A stretch of DNA of 32,209 nt from an uncultured Rhodobiaceae bacterium (GTDB lineage: Bacteria > Pseudomonadota > Alphaproteobacteria > Parvibaculales > Parvibaculaceae), in assembly GCA_913057645.1 (NCBI GenBank), contig CAJXOU010000035.1:1-32209 (forward strand), written 5' to 3'. Of this stretch, positions 21,944-30,044 are shown one piece after another. A program made the translations under genes and the position numbers. The notes beneath the pieces were generated by a model. That model was given only the letters and a program-made list of their open reading frames with translations. It made no database searches and was not told the DNA's origin. Each line of letters starts with the position of its first letter. The first letter of the stretch is position 1.

Positions 21944-22723
21944 TTACTCAACCCACTTCTCGAAAATCTTCCGCTTCTTCCCACTCGCCTCCATCTCGCC
22001 AAGCCAATCATCGACGCGCACTTTCCACGCCTCGTCCTTCGGCAGCAGGTAGGCCTTCTCGGATTGCGTGAAGGGCGCGTCCGGGTTGGTCGCGCAGAGC
22101 GTGGGGTAGTCGCGCGCGACGATGCGCGTTTCGATGGCGTCGGTGATCATGACGTCGGCGCAGCCTGCCGCGATTTCCTCGAAGATCGTCGCATTATCGG
22201 TGTGGAGGACGAGCGTCGCGTTGGAGATGTTCGCGCGGGCGAATTTTTCGTTGGTGCCGCCGGGATTGACGATGACGGTGACGCCTTCGCGGTCGATCCC
22301 GTCGAGGGTCGCGAAGCGCGCGGCGTCTTCGCAGCGCGCGACGGGCGCCTTGCCGTCGGTGAGGAGCGGCGCCGAGAAGAGGGCGCGTTCCTTCCGCTCG
22401 TCAGTCACCGAAATGCCGCCCATGCCGATGTCGTATTTGTCCGCGGCAAGGTCTTCCATCAGCGTTGGCCAGCTCGTCCGCACGATGACGAGGCGGACGC
22501 CGAGTTCTTCGGCGAGCGCTGCGGCCATCTCGGCGTCGAGCCCCTCGAAATGGCCTTCCGGCTCCTCCCAGGAAAAGGGCTTGTAGTCGCCGGTGAGGCC
22601 GATGCGGACCTCCCCCGTGGTCTCGATCCGCTCGAGCACGGGGCTCTCCTCGCCGCAGGCGGCCAGAGAGGCAGCGAGGGGGAGCAGAAAGGCGAGGAAA
22701 AGGGCAGGCAGAAGGCGGCGCAT
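21944..22723 (-). CDS. pheC: PheC-like cyclohexadienyl dehydratase, predicted lipoprotein
   Basis: The product is 259 residues. It is a periplasmic-binding-protein fold with signatures of PheC: GDYKPFSW, TSWPTLMEDLAADKYDIGMG, VNPGGTNEKFARAN and DVMITDAIE, with EKAYLLPKDE near the C-terminus. PheC converts prephenate or arogenate to phenylpyruvate or phenylalanine outside the cytoplasm. The signal peptide ends SLAAC with C23, a good lipobox, so unlike soluble PheC this copy is probably lipid-anchored. An amino-acid-binding transport protein is the alternative, but no permease or ATPase gene is adjacent. TATTAT at 22730-22735 lies six bases before the ATG and no ribosome binding site is present, suggesting a leaderless mRNA. 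Confidence 0.8.
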   Translation of the reverse strand: MRRLLPALFLAFLLPLAASLAACGEESPVLERIETTGEVRIGLTGDYKPFSWEEPEGHFEGLDAEMAAALAEELGVRLVIVRTSWPTLMEDLAADKYDIGMGGISVTDERKERALFSAPLLTDGKAPVARCEDAARFATLDGIDREGVTVIVNPGGTNEKFARANISNATLVLHTDNATIFEEIAAGCADVMITDAIETRIVARDYPTLCATNPDAPFTQSEKAYLLPKDEAWKVRVDDWLGEMEASGKKRKIFEKWVE

Positions 22724-22729
22724 GGCCGG

Positions 22730-22735
22730 ATAATA
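22730..22735 (-). promoter_or_regulatory. Candidate -10 element of the pheC-like gene
   Basis: TATTAT on the minus strand matches TATAAT at 5 of 6 positions and sits six bases before the ATG at 22723. No good -35 is visible at 17 bases. Confidence 0.35.
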
Positions 22736-22772
22736 GTCGGAGAGGGGGGCTCCCGGAAGGCCGCGCCTTTAC

Positions 22773-22801
22773 TGGACTGTTAAGGGACCGGCTGCTAGAA
22801 A
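22773..22801 (+). promoter_or_regulatory. ileS: Candidate ileS promoter
   Basis: TGGACT (22773-22778), 17 bases, and TAGAAA (22796-22801) match 4/6 positions each. Transcription would start at about 22807-22810, that is at the first base of the leader-peptide ATG, which has no ribosome binding site. Confidence 0.45.
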
Positions 22802-22809
22802 CTCGCCCC

Positions 22810-22881
22810 ATGACGAAGCTGGGAGCGAGCGGGACCCATCCCGCCATAATCGCGCGAATTACAGGCCCGGCCTGCCGCTGA
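22810..22881 (+). CDS. Putative isoleucine leader peptide of ileS
   Basis: This is a 23-codon reading frame, ATG to TGA, too short for standard gene finding. Codons 13, 14 and 17 are ATA, ATC and ATT, so IIARI uses all three isoleucine codons within five positions. ATA is otherwise very scarce in this GC-rich window. The stop lies inside the 5' arm of the hairpin at 22866-22910. The frame has no Shine-Dalgarno sequence, but the predicted transcription start makes it leaderless, as known for the trpL leader of Sinorhizobium. Inference: a ribosome short of charged tRNA-Ile stalls on these codons. Confidence 0.6.
   Translation: MTKLGASGTHPAIIARITGPACR
22829..22844 (+). promoter_or_regulatory. 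Upstream (pause-type) hairpin in the ileS leader
   Basis: GCGGGA-CCCA-TCCCGC is a 6-bp stem with a 4-base loop directly before the Ile codons. GGACC at 22832-22836 could instead pair with GGTCC at 22891-22895, giving a mutually exclusive alternative structure. Confidence 0.45.
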
Positions 22882-22916
22882 GGACCAGATGGTCCGGGGC
22901 AGGAGCCGGGTTCTTT
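22866..22916 (+). terminator. Attenuator hairpin before ileS
   Basis: CCCGGC (22866-22871) pairs with GCCGGG (22905-22910), CTGCC (22872-22876) with GGCAG (22898-22902), and GGACC (22882-22886) with GGTCC (22891-22895). TTCTTT follows. A ribosome stalled on the Ile codons would cover the left arm and prevent the stem, allowing read-through into ileS 40 bases downstream. Confidence 0.6.
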
Positions 22917-22950
22917 CACGTTCGCGCAACCCCGATTTCCAGGACCTTCC

Positions 22951-25866
22951 ATGTCGACCGATACGACGTCCACCGACACGACCGAAGCCGAGCCCCGTGA
23001 CTATCGCGGCACGCTGTTCCTCCCGAAAACCGATTTTCCGATGAAGGCGGGCCTGCCCGTGCGCGAGCCCGAATGGCTGGCGCGCTGGGAGAAGCTCGAT
23101 CTCTACGGCAGGCTCCGCGAGAGCGCGAAGGGCCGCGAGACCTTCGTCCTGCATGACGGGCCGCCTTACGCGAACGGCAACATCCATATCGGCCATGCGC
23201 TGAACAAGATCCTGAAGGACATCGTCGTCCGCTCGCAGCAGATGATGGGCAAGGACGCCGCCTATATTCCGGGCTGGGACTGCCACGGCCTGCCGATCGA
23301 ATGGAAGATCGAGGAGAAGTACCGCAAGAAGGGCAGGAACAAGGACGAGGTGCCGCCGCTGGAGTTCCGCCGCGAATGCCGCGAATTCGCTCAACATTGG
23401 GTCGACGTGCAGCGCGAGGAGTTCAAGCGCCTCGGCGTTTCCGGCGAGTGGGACAATCCCTACCTCACCATGTCGTTCGACGCCGAAGCGAAGATCGTCG
23501 AGGAATTCCAGAAGTTCCTGATGAACGGCTCGCTCTATCGCGGCTCGAAGCCCGTCATGTGGTCGGTCGTGGAAAAGACCGCGCTGGCGGAAGCGGAAGT
23601 CGAATATCAGGATCACACCAGCCACACGATCTGGGTGAAGTTTCCTGTGCAAAGCAGCGGTGGCGACGTTCCTTTCACGAGCTTGCTCAACGCAAACGTT
23701 GTCATCTGGACGACAACGCCGTGGACCATTCCAGCGAACCGCGCGATCTCTTATTCGCCGAAAATCGCCTACGGACTTTATGAAGTCACCGCCTCGGGCG
23801 AGAAACTCGTTCTTGCCGATGCGCTGGCTGAGCAAGTGAAGAAGGACGCCAGGATCGAGGAGTGGACCCGGCTCGAAGACGTGCCTGCGAGTTCTCTCGC
23901 TCTGACTGTTTGCAAGCACCCCTTCAACGGCGTTGAAGGAGCAGATGACTATTACGATTTCGGCGTTCCCCTTCTCGCCGGCGACCACGTCACGGAAGAG
24001 GCCGGTACCGGCTTCGTGCATACCGCGCCCGGCCACGGTCAGGACGACTACATGATCTGGGTCGAGAACTTTGGGCAAAAGGACATCCCCGAAACCGTGA
24101 ACGAGGAAGGCGGATACTACGACCACGTGCCGCTCTTCGCGGGCAAGTTCGTGCTGACGCGGCAGGGCAAGGAGGGGAACGCCAACGCCGCCGTGATCGA
24201 GGAGCTGGAGAAGGCGGGCGCGCTGCTTGCCAAGGGCAAGGTGACCCACTCCTATCCGCATTCATGGCGCTCCAAGGCCCCGCTCATCTTCCGCAACACG
24301 CCGCAATGGTTCGTGGCGATGGATGCGAAGATCGAGGCGGCGGGCGGCAAGCCATTCCGCGACGTCGCGCTGGAAGAGATCGAGAAGGTGCGCTGGGTGC
24401 CCGCGCGCAACCGCAACCGCATCTATTCGATGGTCGAGGGCCGCCCCGACTGGGTGCTGTCGCGCCAGCGCGCCTGGGGCGTGCCGCTGACGCTCTTCGT
24501 GAACAAGAAGACGGGAGAACTGCTGCGCGACGAGGCGGTGAATGCGCGCATCGTCGAGGCGGTCGCGAAGGAAGGTGCGGATGCCTGGTTCGAACATCCG
24601 GCAAAAGATTTCCTCGGCAATGACTACGATGCGGTGGACTACGAGAAGGTCACCGACATTCTCGACGTCTGGTTCGATTCAGGTTCGACCCATGCCTTCG
24701 TGCTCGAGGCGCGCGGGCTGCCGGTGCCGGCCGACCTCTATCTCGAAGGCTCCGACCAGCATCGCGGCTGGTTCCAGTCGTCCCTGCTCGAAAGCTGTGG
24801 CACCCGGGGCCGCGCACCTTACAGGCAGGTGCTGACGCATGGCATGACGCTGACCGACAAGGGCCTCAAGATGTCGAAGTCGCTCGGCAACGCGATCGAG
24901 CCCGAAGCGATCATCAAGCAGAACGGCGCGGACATCCTGCGCCTCTGGGTCGGCTCGACCGATTACTGGGAAGACCACAATATCGGCAACGACATCATCA
25001 AGTCGAATGTCGAGGGCTACCGGAAGTTGCGCAACACTTTCCGCTACCTGCTCGGCAATCTCGACGGCTTCGCGGAGGAAGAGCGCGTCGCGGTCGCCGA
25101 CATGCCGGAACTCGAACGCGCGATCCTGCACCGTCTCGCCGAACTCGATGCGCTCGTGCGCGGCGCCTATATGGATTACGATTTCAAGCGCGTGACGCAT
25201 ACGCTGTCGAACTTCATGAATGTCGATCTCTCGGCCTTCTATTTCGACATCCGCAAGGACACGCTTTATTGCGACGCGCCGTCGAGCTTGCGCCGCCGCG
25301 CCTGCCGCACGGTTCTCGACCACCTCTTCTCCTGCCTGACGGCCTGGCTCGCGCCGGTGCTCTGCTTCACGATGGAAGAGGTCTGGCTGTCGCGCTTTCC
25401 CTCGGACGAGGACTCCGTTCACCTGCGCACCTTCCCGGAAATTCCGGGCGACTGGCGCAACGAGGCGCTTTCCGAAAAATGGAAGAAGGTGCGCGAACTC
25501 CGCCGCGTGGTGACGGGCGCGCTCGAGGTCGAACGCCGCGAAAAGCGGATCGGCGCGAGCCTCGAAGCCGCACCGGAAGTCTTCGTCTCGCGGCCCGACC
25601 TTCTCGAAGCGATGAAGGGCGTGGACCTTGCCGAACTCGCGATCACGAGCCAGGCGACGCTTGCCGAAGGCGAGGGGCCGGCGGATGCGTGGCGGCTCGA
25701 CGAGGTGCCGGGCGTCGCGGTGGTGCCGAAGCTCGCCGAGGGCCGCAAATGCGCGCGTTCATGGCGCATCCTGCCGGAAGTGGGGAGCGATCCCGACTAT
25801 CCCGACCTGTCGCTGCGCGATGCGGCGGCGGTCCGCGAATATGATGCCCAAGCGGCGAACGCCTGA
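22951..25866 (+). CDS. ileS: Isoleucyl-tRNA synthetase
   Basis: The product is 971 residues, normal for bacterial IleS. The class I signatures are present: [16 protein letters not shown] with HIGH at 79-82 and [12 protein letters not shown] with KMSKS at 640-644. The CP1 editing domain ([22 protein letters not shown]) removes mischarged valine. The C-terminal zinc motif is degenerate: KCARSW keeps one of the usual cysteines and the second CxxC is absent. AGGA precedes the ATG by about seven bases. Hand counts show third-position GC of about 66% over 23641-24000 against 90-100% in sampled flanks. It heads a run with lspA (12-base gap). Confidence 0.97.
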   Translation: MSTDTTSTDTTEAEPRDYRGTLFLPKTDFPMKAGLPVREPEWLARWEKLDLYGRLRESAKGRETFVLHDGPPYANGNIHIGHALNKILKDIVVRSQQMMGKDAAYIPGWDCHGLPIEWKIEEKYRKKGRNKDEVPPLEFRRECREFAQHWVDVQREEFKRLGVSGEWDNPYLTMSFDAEAKIVEEFQKFLMNGSLYRGSKPVMWSVVEKTALAEAEVEYQDHTSHTIWVKFPVQSSGGDVPFTSLLNANVVIWTTTPWTIPANRAISYSPKIAYGLYEVTASGEKLVLADALAEQVKKDARIEEWTRLEDVPASSLALTVCKHPFNGVEGADDYYDFGVPLLAGDHVTEEAGTGFVHTAPGHGQDDYMIWVENFGQKDIPETVNEEGGYYDHVPLFAGKFVLTRQGKEGNANAAVIEELEKAGALLAKGKVTHSYPHSWRSKAPLIFRNTPQWFVAMDAKIEAAGGKPFRDVALEEIEKVRWVPARNRNRIYSMVEGRPDWVLSRQRAWGVPLTLFVNKKTGELLRDEAVNARIVEAVAKEGADAWFEHPAKDFLGNDYDAVDYEKVTDILDVWFDSGSTHAFVLEARGLPVPADLYLEGSDQHRGWFQSSLLESCGTRGRAPYRQVLTHGMTLTDKGLKMSKSLGNAIEPEAIIKQNGADILRLWVGSTDYWEDHNIGNDIIKSNVEGYRKLRNTFRYLLGNLDGFAEEERVAVADMPELERAILHRLAELDALVRGAYMDYDFKRVTHTLSNFMNVDLSAFYFDIRKDTLYCDAPSSLRRRACRTVLDHLFSCLTAWLAPVLCFTMEEVWLSRFPSDEDSVHLRTFPEIPGDWRNEALSEKWKKVRELRRVVTGALEVERREKRIGASLEAAPEVFVSRPDLLEAMKGVDLAELAITSQATLAEGEGPADAWRLDEVPGVAVVPKLAEGRKCARSWRILPEVGSDPDYPDLSLRDAAAVREYDAQAANA

Positions 25867-25878
25867 AGGGAACGCGAT

Positions 25879-26430
25879 ATGAACCGGCTGAGCCGCGAAA
25901 CCTTCTGGGGCCCGTTTTCGCTCTACGGCTTCCTGATCGCGCTCGCCGGGTTCGGCGTCGACCGCTTCCACAAATGGTGGATGCTTGATGTCTACGACAT
26001 CACGTCGCGGGGCCGGGTCGAGGTGACGTCGTTCTTCGACCTCGTCATGGCCTGGAACAAGGGCGTGAGCTATGGCCTCTTCGAGGCCGAGACGGCGCTC
26101 GGCGTTGCGATCCTCGCGATCTTTGCGCTTGCGGTGAGTCTCGGCCTCGCGCTCTGGCTGGCGCGGGTGGACATGAAATGGACCGCCATCGCCATCGGGC
26201 TCGTCCTCGGCGGGGCGCTCGGAAACGTCTATGACCGCATTTCCTACGGCGCGGTGGCGGACTTTTTTAGTTTTCATGCCTTCGGCTTTTACTGGTATAT
26301 CTTCAACATTGCCGATGTGTGGATCGCGCTTGGCGTCGCCTTGATTATCCTCGAATCGGTCTGGCCGGGCCTTTTCGGCAGCCGCGAAAAAGACGGTCCG
26401 GACGGAAAAGCGGGCGACAGGCCGGCTTGA
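25879..26430 (+). CDS. lspA: Lipoprotein signal peptidase (signal peptidase II)
   Basis: The product is 183 residues with four membrane segments. Catalytic aspartates are D128 in VADFF and D146 in FNIADVWIALG, within the conserved blocks GNVYDRISYGAVADFF and YIFNIADVW. The enzyme cleaves prolipoproteins ahead of the lipid-modified cysteine in the inner membrane. ATG with AGGGAA upstream, 12 bases after ileS; ileS-lspA linkage is common in bacteria. It immediately precedes a lipoprotein gene whose product it would process. Confidence 0.95.
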   Translation: MNRLSRETFWGPFSLYGFLIALAGFGVDRFHKWWMLDVYDITSRGRVEVTSFFDLVMAWNKGVSYGLFEAETALGVAILAIFALAVSLGLALWLARVDMKWTAIAIGLVLGGALGNVYDRISYGAVADFFSFHAFGFYWYIFNIADVWIALGVALIILESVWPGLFGSREKDGPDGKAGDRPA

Positions 26431-26499
26431 ACAGCACCAACGGCCCCGAACGGCGGCAGACGGCCCCAAACGGCAAAGCATCGTTAAGGAGACTGCGAC

Positions 26500-27099
26500 G
26501 TGAGCAAAGAAGCGAAAATCTCCCGGTCCGCCGGGTGGAGCGCAAAAGCAGGCATGCTTGCCGTTTTCTCCATGACCCTTGCCGGTTGCGGCGGCGACAG
26601 CCTCCAGGACACGCTTGGTTATGGCAAATCCGCGCCGGACGAATTCGCCATCGTGACGAAGGCGCCGCTGGTCATTCCGCCCGATTATTCGCTGCGTCCC
26701 CCGCAGCCGGGCGCGCCGCGGCCGCAGGAAATGGAAATCCAGCCCTCGCTGGGCGCCCAGCGCGCCCTGATCGGCGAGAATGCGCTTGCCGAGGGCGGTG
26801 ACGGCAATTCGCAGGGCGAACAGGTGCTGCTCGAGCAGACCGGCGCCACCGAAGCCGATCCGCGCATCCGCCAGGTCGTGAACGCGGAAACGCGCTCCCT
26901 GGTCGAGCGCGACAGGACCTTCGTCGACAGCGTGATCTTCTGGAAGGAGCCGGGTCCGGCGCCGGACGAGAAGCTTGTGAACCCGGCAGAGGAATCGCAG
27001 CGCATCCAGCAGAACGAAGCCGAAGGCAAGCCCGTTACCGAGGGCGAAACCCCCACCGTGGAGCAGAAGAAGGAAGGCCTGCTCGAAGGCATCTTCTAG
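26500..27099 (+). CDS. DUF3035 lipoprotein (BamF-like)
   Basis: The product is 199 residues. The start is GTG at 26500 with AAGGAG eight bases upstream. The signal peptide ends LAGC with the lipobox Cys at residue 30. The mature N-terminus DTLGYGKSAPDEFAIVTKAP followed by LVIPPDYSLRPPQPG is the hallmark of DUF3035. Members of this family have been linked to the alphaproteobacterial Bam complex as subunit BamF; I apply that by family, not by direct evidence. The remainder is low-complexity and acidic, likely extended in the periplasm. Confidence 0.85.
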   Translation: MSKEAKISRSAGWSAKAGMLAVFSMTLAGCGGDSLQDTLGYGKSAPDEFAIVTKAPLVIPPDYSLRPPQPGAPRPQEMEIQPSLGAQRALIGENALAEGGDGNSQGEQVLLEQTGATEADPRIRQVVNAETRSLVERDRTFVDSVIFWKEPGPAPDEKLVNPAEESQRIQQNEAEGKPVTEGETPTVEQKKEGLLEGIF

Positions 27100-27198
27100 G
27101 CGCGTTTTCGGGGCGCGCGCGGGTTCCGCCGAGTCCCCGCCTCGCCGCCCGCCTCTTCCTGCCAGAACCAACGAGCGCGTATTTCCCGGAGGGAAGAG

Positions 27199-28566
27199 TT
27201 GCTCCGTCTCCGATATCTTGCCGCCTTGCCGTTCGTGGCACTGGTCCTCCTCGTCGCTCTCGGCCTCGTCTTCGGGCGCGGCAATACGCTGGCGACGGGG
27301 GCCGCACCCCAATCCTTCACGCTTGAGAACGGCATGAACGTGCTCGTGATCCCCGATCACCGCGCGCCTGTCGTGACGCATATGGTCTGGTACGAAGTCG
27401 GCGCCGCGGACGAGACGCCGGGCAAGACCGGCCTTGCGCATTTCCTCGAACATCTGATGTTCAAGGGCACGGACAAGATCGCGCCCGGCCAGTTCTCGCG
27501 CATCGTCGCGCGCAATGGCGGACAGGACAACGCCTTCACGCATTACGATTTCACCGCCTATTTCCAGGTCATCGCGAAGGACCGCCTGCCTCTCGTGATG
27601 GAGATGGAGGCGGACCGCATGACGAACCTCGAGCTGACCGACGCGGAAGTGCTGCCCGAGCGCGATGTGGTGCTGGAAGAGCTGCGGATGCGGATCGAGA
27701 ACAGTTCCTCCGCCCTGCTGCAGTCGGACATGAATGCCGCCCTTTATGGCGACCATCCCTATGGCCGGGACATCATCGGGCACAAATCCGAAGTCGCGCA
27801 GCTCGGCACGGAGGATGCGCTCGATTTCTACAGGCGCTTCTACACCCCGAACAACGCGACGCTGATCGTCGCCGGCGACGTCACGGCCGATGAACTGAAG
27901 CCGCTTGCGGAGAAGTACTATGGCTCCATTGCGGAGCGCGCGCCGGCTTTCGTGCGCGAGCGGCCCGCGGTCGCGTGGCCCGACGAGAACAAGCGCGTCG
28001 TCCGCCGCGACCCGCGCGTCAACGAAGCCACATGGATGCGCTATTACCCGGCGCCCGGCTATGCGACGGCGAGCGCAGAGGAAGCGCCGGTTTTCGACGT
28101 GCTGGCGGAAATTCTGGGCGGCGGCACAACGAGCCGTCTCTACCGGGCGCTGGTGGTGGAGCAGGGCGTCGCGGCGGGCGTGCAGAGCTGGTACGAGGGC
28201 AGCCGCCTCGATGAGGGCAAGTTCGGCATCTATGCCCTTCCGCGCGCGGGCGGCGCCCTCGATGCGCTGGAAAAGGCCGTCGATGAAGAAGTGGCGCGCC
28301 TGCTCGAAACGGGCGTCACGGACGAGGAGCTCGAGCGGGCGAAGACGGTGATCGTCGCCAGCGCCGTCTATGCGCGCGACAGCCAGCGCAGCATGGCCTA
28401 CGCCTATGGCGAAGGTCTGATGACGGGGCTTGGCGTGGACGATATTCACGAATGGCCCGAACGCGTCGCGGGCGTCACGAAGGACGACGTTCTTGCCGCC
28501 GCGCGGAAGGTATTCGAGGACACGCATTTCGTGACAGGCGAGCTTCTGCCGGGAGGAGACAGTTGA
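27199..28566 (+). CDS. M16 family zinc peptidase (active subunit type)
   Basis: The product is 455 residues. An N-terminal signal or anchor at residues 5-25 (RYLAALPFVALVLLVALGLV) is followed by an M16 domain with the inverted zinc motif H81-F-L-E84-H85 and the distal glutamate at 160/161 in VVLEELRMR. The R/Y pair typical of the C-terminal half-domain is in the TTSRLYRALV region. It degrades peptides in the periplasm. Start TTG with CGGAGGGAAG upstream. Its stop overlaps the next M16 gene in TTGA, so the two proteins are made together and probably form a heterodimer like mitochondrial processing peptidase. Confidence 0.92.
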   Translation: MLRLRYLAALPFVALVLLVALGLVFGRGNTLATGAAPQSFTLENGMNVLVIPDHRAPVVTHMVWYEVGAADETPGKTGLAHFLEHLMFKGTDKIAPGQFSRIVARNGGQDNAFTHYDFTAYFQVIAKDRLPLVMEMEADRMTNLELTDAEVLPERDVVLEELRMRIENSSSALLQSDMNAALYGDHPYGRDIIGHKSEVAQLGTEDALDFYRRFYTPNNATLIVAGDVTADELKPLAEKYYGSIAERAPAFVRERPAVAWPDENKRVVRRDPRVNEATWMRYYPAPGYATASAEEAPVFDVLAEILGGGTTSRLYRALVVEQGVAAGVQSWYEGSRLDEGKFGIYALPRAGGALDALEKAVDEEVARLLETGVTDEELERAKTVIVASAVYARDSQRSMAYAYGEGLMTGLGVDDIHEWPERVAGVTKDDVLAAARKVFEDTHFVTGELLPGGDS

Positions 28567-29939
28567 TCCGTCTCACTGCTTTCGCCCTGGCCGTTCTGCT
28601 GAGCCCCTTCGCGACGGCCAGCGCCATGGATATCGAACGGGTGGTGAGCCCGGGCGGCATCGAGGCGTGGCTGGTCGAGGAGCCTTCGATCCCCGTCGTC
28701 GTCATGGAAGTGGCGTGGAAGGGCGGCACGGCAACCGACCCGGCCGACAAGGCGGGCCTTGCCAACATGGTCTCCGGTCTTCTCGACGAGGGCGCCGGCG
28801 ACCTTGCCTCGGCCGAATTCCAGGAACGTCTCGACGATGTCGCGGCGAAGATGTCGTTTTCCGCCGAGAGCGATTATTTCACCGGCAGCCTGACGACGCT
28901 CGCCGACCGCAGGGACGAGGCCTTCGATCTCTTCTCGCTGGCGGTCACGGCGCCGCGCTTCGACGAGGAGGCGGTCGAGCGCATTCGCGCGCAGATCGGG
29001 ACCATCGTCTCGCGCAACCGGGATTCCCCCGACTGGATCGCGGCGAATACCTGGTACAAGACGGCGCTGGGCGACCATCCCTACGCTCTGGCAAACGAAG
29101 GCACGCCGGAATCGATCCCCCGCATTACGCGCGCGGACCTTCAGGATTTCGCTGCGCGTGTATTCGCGCGCGACAACATGAAGATCGCCGTCGTCGGACC
29201 GATCTCCGCCGCCGAACTCGGAACCCTGCTCGACCGGACCTTCGGCGCGCTGCCGGAGGCGGCGGACATCCCCTCGATTCCCGATGTCGAGATCGCGCCC
29301 GACGGACAGGTCATGGTGGTCGTTCGCGACTTTCCGCAAAGCGTCGTGATCTTCGGGCTGCAGGGGCTTGCCCGCGACGACCCGGATTTCATTCCGGCCT
29401 TCGTCATGAATTATGTGCTGGGCGGCGGCAGCTTCTCGTCGCGGCTGATGGAGGAAGTGCGCGAGAAACGCGGCCTCGCCTACTCCATCGGCACCTATCT
29501 GCATCCGCTCGATCACGCGGCGATGCTGTTCGGCCAGGTCGGCACCAAGAACGAACGCGTCGGCGAGACGCTCGCGATTGTGCGCAAGGAAATGGCGCGC
29601 ATGGCGGAAGAGGGCATCGGCGAGGAAGAGCTGGCGGACGCCAAGACCTTCCTGACCGGCTCCTATCCGCTCCGCTTCACCTCGAACAAGTCGATTGCGA
29701 ACCAGCTTCTCGGCATCCAGCTCGAAGACCTCGGCATCGATTACGTCGAGCGCCGCAATGCCATGATCGAGGCCGTGACGCAGGAAGACATTGCGCGGGT
29801 CGCGAAGCGCCTGCTGAAACCGGAAAACATGCTGGTCGCGATTGTCGGAAAACCCGACCTTTCGCCCGATTCGGGCCTGCCCGAGAAGGACGACATGGCT
29901 CCCGCCAGCCCCGCGCATCCCGGCGAAATGCCGAACTGA
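28563..29939 (+). CDS. M16 family protein, catalytically degenerate partner
   Basis: The product is 458 residues. It has a signal peptide at residues 1-21 (FALAVLLSPFATASA) and the M16 fold, but the zinc motif is lost: the segment corresponding to HxxEH reads NMVSGLLDEGAG. The C-terminal half-domain is well kept (VLGGGSFSSRLMEEVREKRG, LAYSIGTY). The start TTG follows GGAGGAGACAG and overlaps the previous stop. Pairing of an active and an inactive M16 subunit from tandem genes is well known, with the inactive one shaping the chamber. Confidence 0.92.
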   Translation: MIRLTAFALAVLLSPFATASAMDIERVVSPGGIEAWLVEEPSIPVVVMEVAWKGGTATDPADKAGLANMVSGLLDEGAGDLASAEFQERLDDVAAKMSFSAESDYFTGSLTTLADRRDEAFDLFSLAVTAPRFDEEAVERIRAQIGTIVSRNRDSPDWIAANTWYKTALGDHPYALANEGTPESIPRITRADLQDFAARVFARDNMKIAVVGPISAAELGTLLDRTFGALPEAADIPSIPDVEIAPDGQVMVVVRDFPQSVVIFGLQGLARDDPDFIPAFVMNYVLGGGSFSSRLMEEVREKRGLAYSIGTYLHPLDHAAMLFGQVGTKNERVGETLAIVRKEMARMAEEGIGEEELADAKTFLTGSYPLRFTSNKSIANQLLGIQLEDLGIDYVERRNAMIEAVTQEDIARVAKRLLKPENMLVAIVGKPDLSPDSGLPEKDDMAPASPAHPGEMPN

Positions 29940-30044
29940 CACCCGCGGAACCGGCCTGCTGGCAGGGCGTTGGCGTTCTTGTTACGCTTGTTGCGGGCGG
30001 CGCGATTCCGCAAGCCCGCCATTCCCTTTCGATGGAACATGTAA

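Noticed and set aside
22866-22910. Terminator of an upstream plus-strand gene
   Set aside because: The upstream gene (pheC-like) is on the minus strand and starts at 22723, so nothing upstream needs terminating on the plus strand.
22795-24261. 488-codon minus-strand frame opposite ileS
   Set aside because: Antisense to conserved IleS motifs, no family pattern.
25759-28527. 922-codon open frame on the minus strand
   Set aside because: It lies opposite lspA, the DUF3035 gene and the first M16 gene, all firmly identified, and has no recognisable motif. High GC removes stops from the antisense frame.
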